Positions 62,401 to 64,000 of a stretch of DNA of 64,000 nt are shown piece by piece. The DNA lies in NCBI GenBank assembly GCA_036245805.1, contig BTRK01000006.1, positions 16,338,365-16,402,364 on the forward strand, in the 5' to 3' direction. The translations under genes and the position numbers were made by a program. Below the pieces are notes generated by a model, which was not told the origin of the DNA, made no database searches, and saw only the letters and a list, made by a program, of their open reading frames with translations. This DNA is from Pristionchus mayeri. Taxonomy: Eukaryota > Nematoda > Chromadorea > Rhabditida > Neodiplogasteridae. Position 1 is the first letter of the stretch; every line of letters begins with the position of its first letter.

Positions 62401-64000
62401 AGGACGAGGGAAGCGAGAGAGCGTTGTGATAAGAGAGAGTAACAGAGAAACGAGCGTAAACTAGGGAAGGAGAGGGGAGTATTTTAGCGGTTTTCGGGGA
62501 AAACATTTACAAACGTAAACAAAAGTACTAGCTACTCTTCAAATACTCGTGAAGCAAGAACACGACGGGCGATGAGCATTGAAAGAAACTAATGAGAAAT
62601 TCGCGAGAACAGGGAGCATCTTCAATGACAGAAAGGAAAGGAGACTCGAGGCGAAAGGAAGATAGGACGAGGGAAGCGAGAGAGCGTTGTGATAAGAGAG
62701 AGTAACAGAGAAACGAGCGTAAACTAGGGAAGGAGAGGGGAGTATTTTAGCGGTTTTCGGGGAAAACATTTACAAACGTAAACAAAAGTACTAGCTACTC
62801 TTCAAATACTCGTGAAGCAAGAACACGACGGGCGATGAGCATTGAAAGAAACTAATGAGAAATTCGCGAGAACAGGGAGCATCTTCAATGACAGAAAGGA
62901 AAGGAGACTCGAGGCGAAAGGAAGATAGGACGAGGGAAGCGAGAGAGCGTTGTGATAAGAGAGAGTAACAGAGAAACGAGCGTAAACTAGGGAAGGAGAG
63001 GGGAGTATTTTAGCGGTTTTCGGGGAAAACATTTACAAACGTAAACACAAATACTAGCTACTCTTCCAATACACGTGAAGCAAGAACACGACGGGCGATG
63101 AGCATCGAAAGAAACTAATGAGGAATTCGCGAGAACACGGAGCACCTTGAATGACAGAAAGGAAAGGAGACTCGAGGCGAAAGGAAGATAGGACGAGGGA
63201 AGCGAGAGAGCGTTGTGATAAGAGAGAGTAACTGAGAAACGAGCGTAAACTAGGGAAGGAGAGGGGAGTATTTTAGCGGTTTTCGGGGAAAACATTTACA
63301 AACGTAAACAAAAGTACTAGCTACTCTTCAAATACTCGTGAAGCAAGAACACGACGGGCGATGAGCATCGAAAGAAACTAATGAGGAATTCGCCAGAACA
63401 GGGAGCATCTTGAATGACAGAAAGGAAAGGAGACTCGAGGCGAAAGGAAGATAGGACGAGGGAAGCGAGAGAGCGTTGTGATAAGAGAGAGTAACTGAGA
63501 AACGAGCGTAAACTAGGAAGGAGAGAGAAAGGGAGAGGGGAGGGAGTATTTTCAGCGGTTTTCGGGAAAACCATTTAGAAACGTAAACAAAAATACTAGC
63601 TACTCTTCCAATAATCGTGAAGCAAGAACACGACGGGTGATGAGCATCGAAAGAAACTAATGAGGAATTCGCCAGAACAGGGAGCATCTTGAATGACAGA
63701 AAGGAAAGGAGACTCGAGGCGAAAGGAAGATAGGACGAGGGAAGCGAGAGAGCGTTGTGATAAGAGAGAGTAACTGAGAAACGAGCGTAAACTAGGGAAG
63801 GAGAGGGGAGTATTTTAGCGGTTTTCGGGGAAAACATTTACAAACGTAAACAAAAGTACTAGCTACTCTTCAAATACTCGTGAAGCAAGAACACGACGGG
63901 CGATGAGCATTGAAAGAAACTAATGAGAAATTCGCGAGAACAGGGAGCATCTTCAATGACAGAAAGGAAAGGAGACTCGAGGCGAAAGGAAGATAGGACG
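53437..64000 (+). repeat. Satellite array, 263/279-bp monomers
   Basis: About 39 head-to-tail monomers fill the right end of the window and continue beyond it. A unit reads GAGTATTTTAGCGGTTTTCG, AACATTTACAAACGTAAACA, a TACTCTTC...CGTGAAGCAAGAAC segment, GATGAGCATCGAAAGAAACT, GACTCGAGGCGAAAGGAAG and GAGAAACGAGCGTAAACTAG. Short units are 263-264 bp. Long ones are 279 bp and carry GAAGGAGAGAGAAAGGGAGA before the next AGTATTTTCAG. Runs of short units alternate with single long ones, and blocks of several monomers repeat as a group (for example 58.5-59.0 and 59.06-59.58 kb). Confidence 0.97.

Noticed and set aside
53199..63837. Many open frames on the minus strand of the satellite, up to 480 codons
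   Set aside because: They repeat with the monomer, two frames are open at once, and composition (Ser/Leu/Phe-rich) follows from the purine-rich plus strand. One of them merely runs into B3 exon 1. Treated as non-coding satellite.
53437..64000. Possible CRISPR-like array
   Set aside because: The repeats are contiguous 263-279-bp monomers without unique spacers, in a spliced eukaryotic genome.

Overview
The window is animal DNA, most likely from a rhabditid nematode. The genes are split into short exons with GT..AG introns of about 40-100 bases. Several first exons begin right after a TTTTCAG-type acceptor only a few bases upstream of the ATG, as expected for spliced-leader trans-splicing. There are no bacterial signals. 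Two fast-evolving paralogous gene families, BTB/MATH-like genes and an unrecognised nine-exon family here called family B, together with dense mariner/MITE content, suggest a diplogastrid such as Pristionchus; that species-level guess is inference.

Layout. (1) 0.3-6.8 kb, minus strand: three tandem BTB/MATH-like genes (A1 cut by the window edge; A2 missing its BTB core exon; A3 missing its MATH half), with a tRNA-derived SINE and an 822-bp TA-flanked MITE in A3 introns. (2) 6.8-17.4 kb: a decayed mariner, then a Ty3/gypsy-type retroelement whose 5' end has been replaced by a large inverted repeat: gag-mariner facing mariner-gag, followed on the right by protease, reverse transcriptase, RNase H, integrase and a putative 3' LTR. 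Pol carries one frameshift and two stop codons. (3) 17.4-36 kb, minus strand: family B copies (isolated exon 17.7; B1 20.2-22.8; fragment 24.8-26.1; B2 27.5-33.6; fused fragment 35.0-35.4) among MITEs, foldback elements, a tandem repeat with hammerhead-ribozyme-like cores and a gag-mariner chimera. (4) 37.2-41.5 kb, minus strand: a multi-exon coiled-coil gene with a proline-rich C terminus. (5) 41.9-46.0 kb: a foldback element fused to a catalytically dead mariner, then a full-length mariner with an open 351-codon transposase. (6) 46.6-53.3 kb, minus strand: family B gene B3, with a foldback, a palindrome and a purine-rich minisatellite in its introns. (7) 53.4 kb to the end: a satellite array with 263- and 279-bp monomers that starts just upstream of B3.

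How it fits together. B1, B2 and B3 share exon order and splice phases and arose by tandem duplication; 3' flanks are also duplicated. B2 gives a fully consistent 333-residue model. Comparing copies supplies natural empty/filled sites that date and define two TA-targeting insertions. The rest of the window is dominated by the DNA transposons and inverted repeats that have broken, shortened or re-joined these paralogues. Exon borders were set by eye from splice consensus and phase agreement and have not been tested against transcripts.
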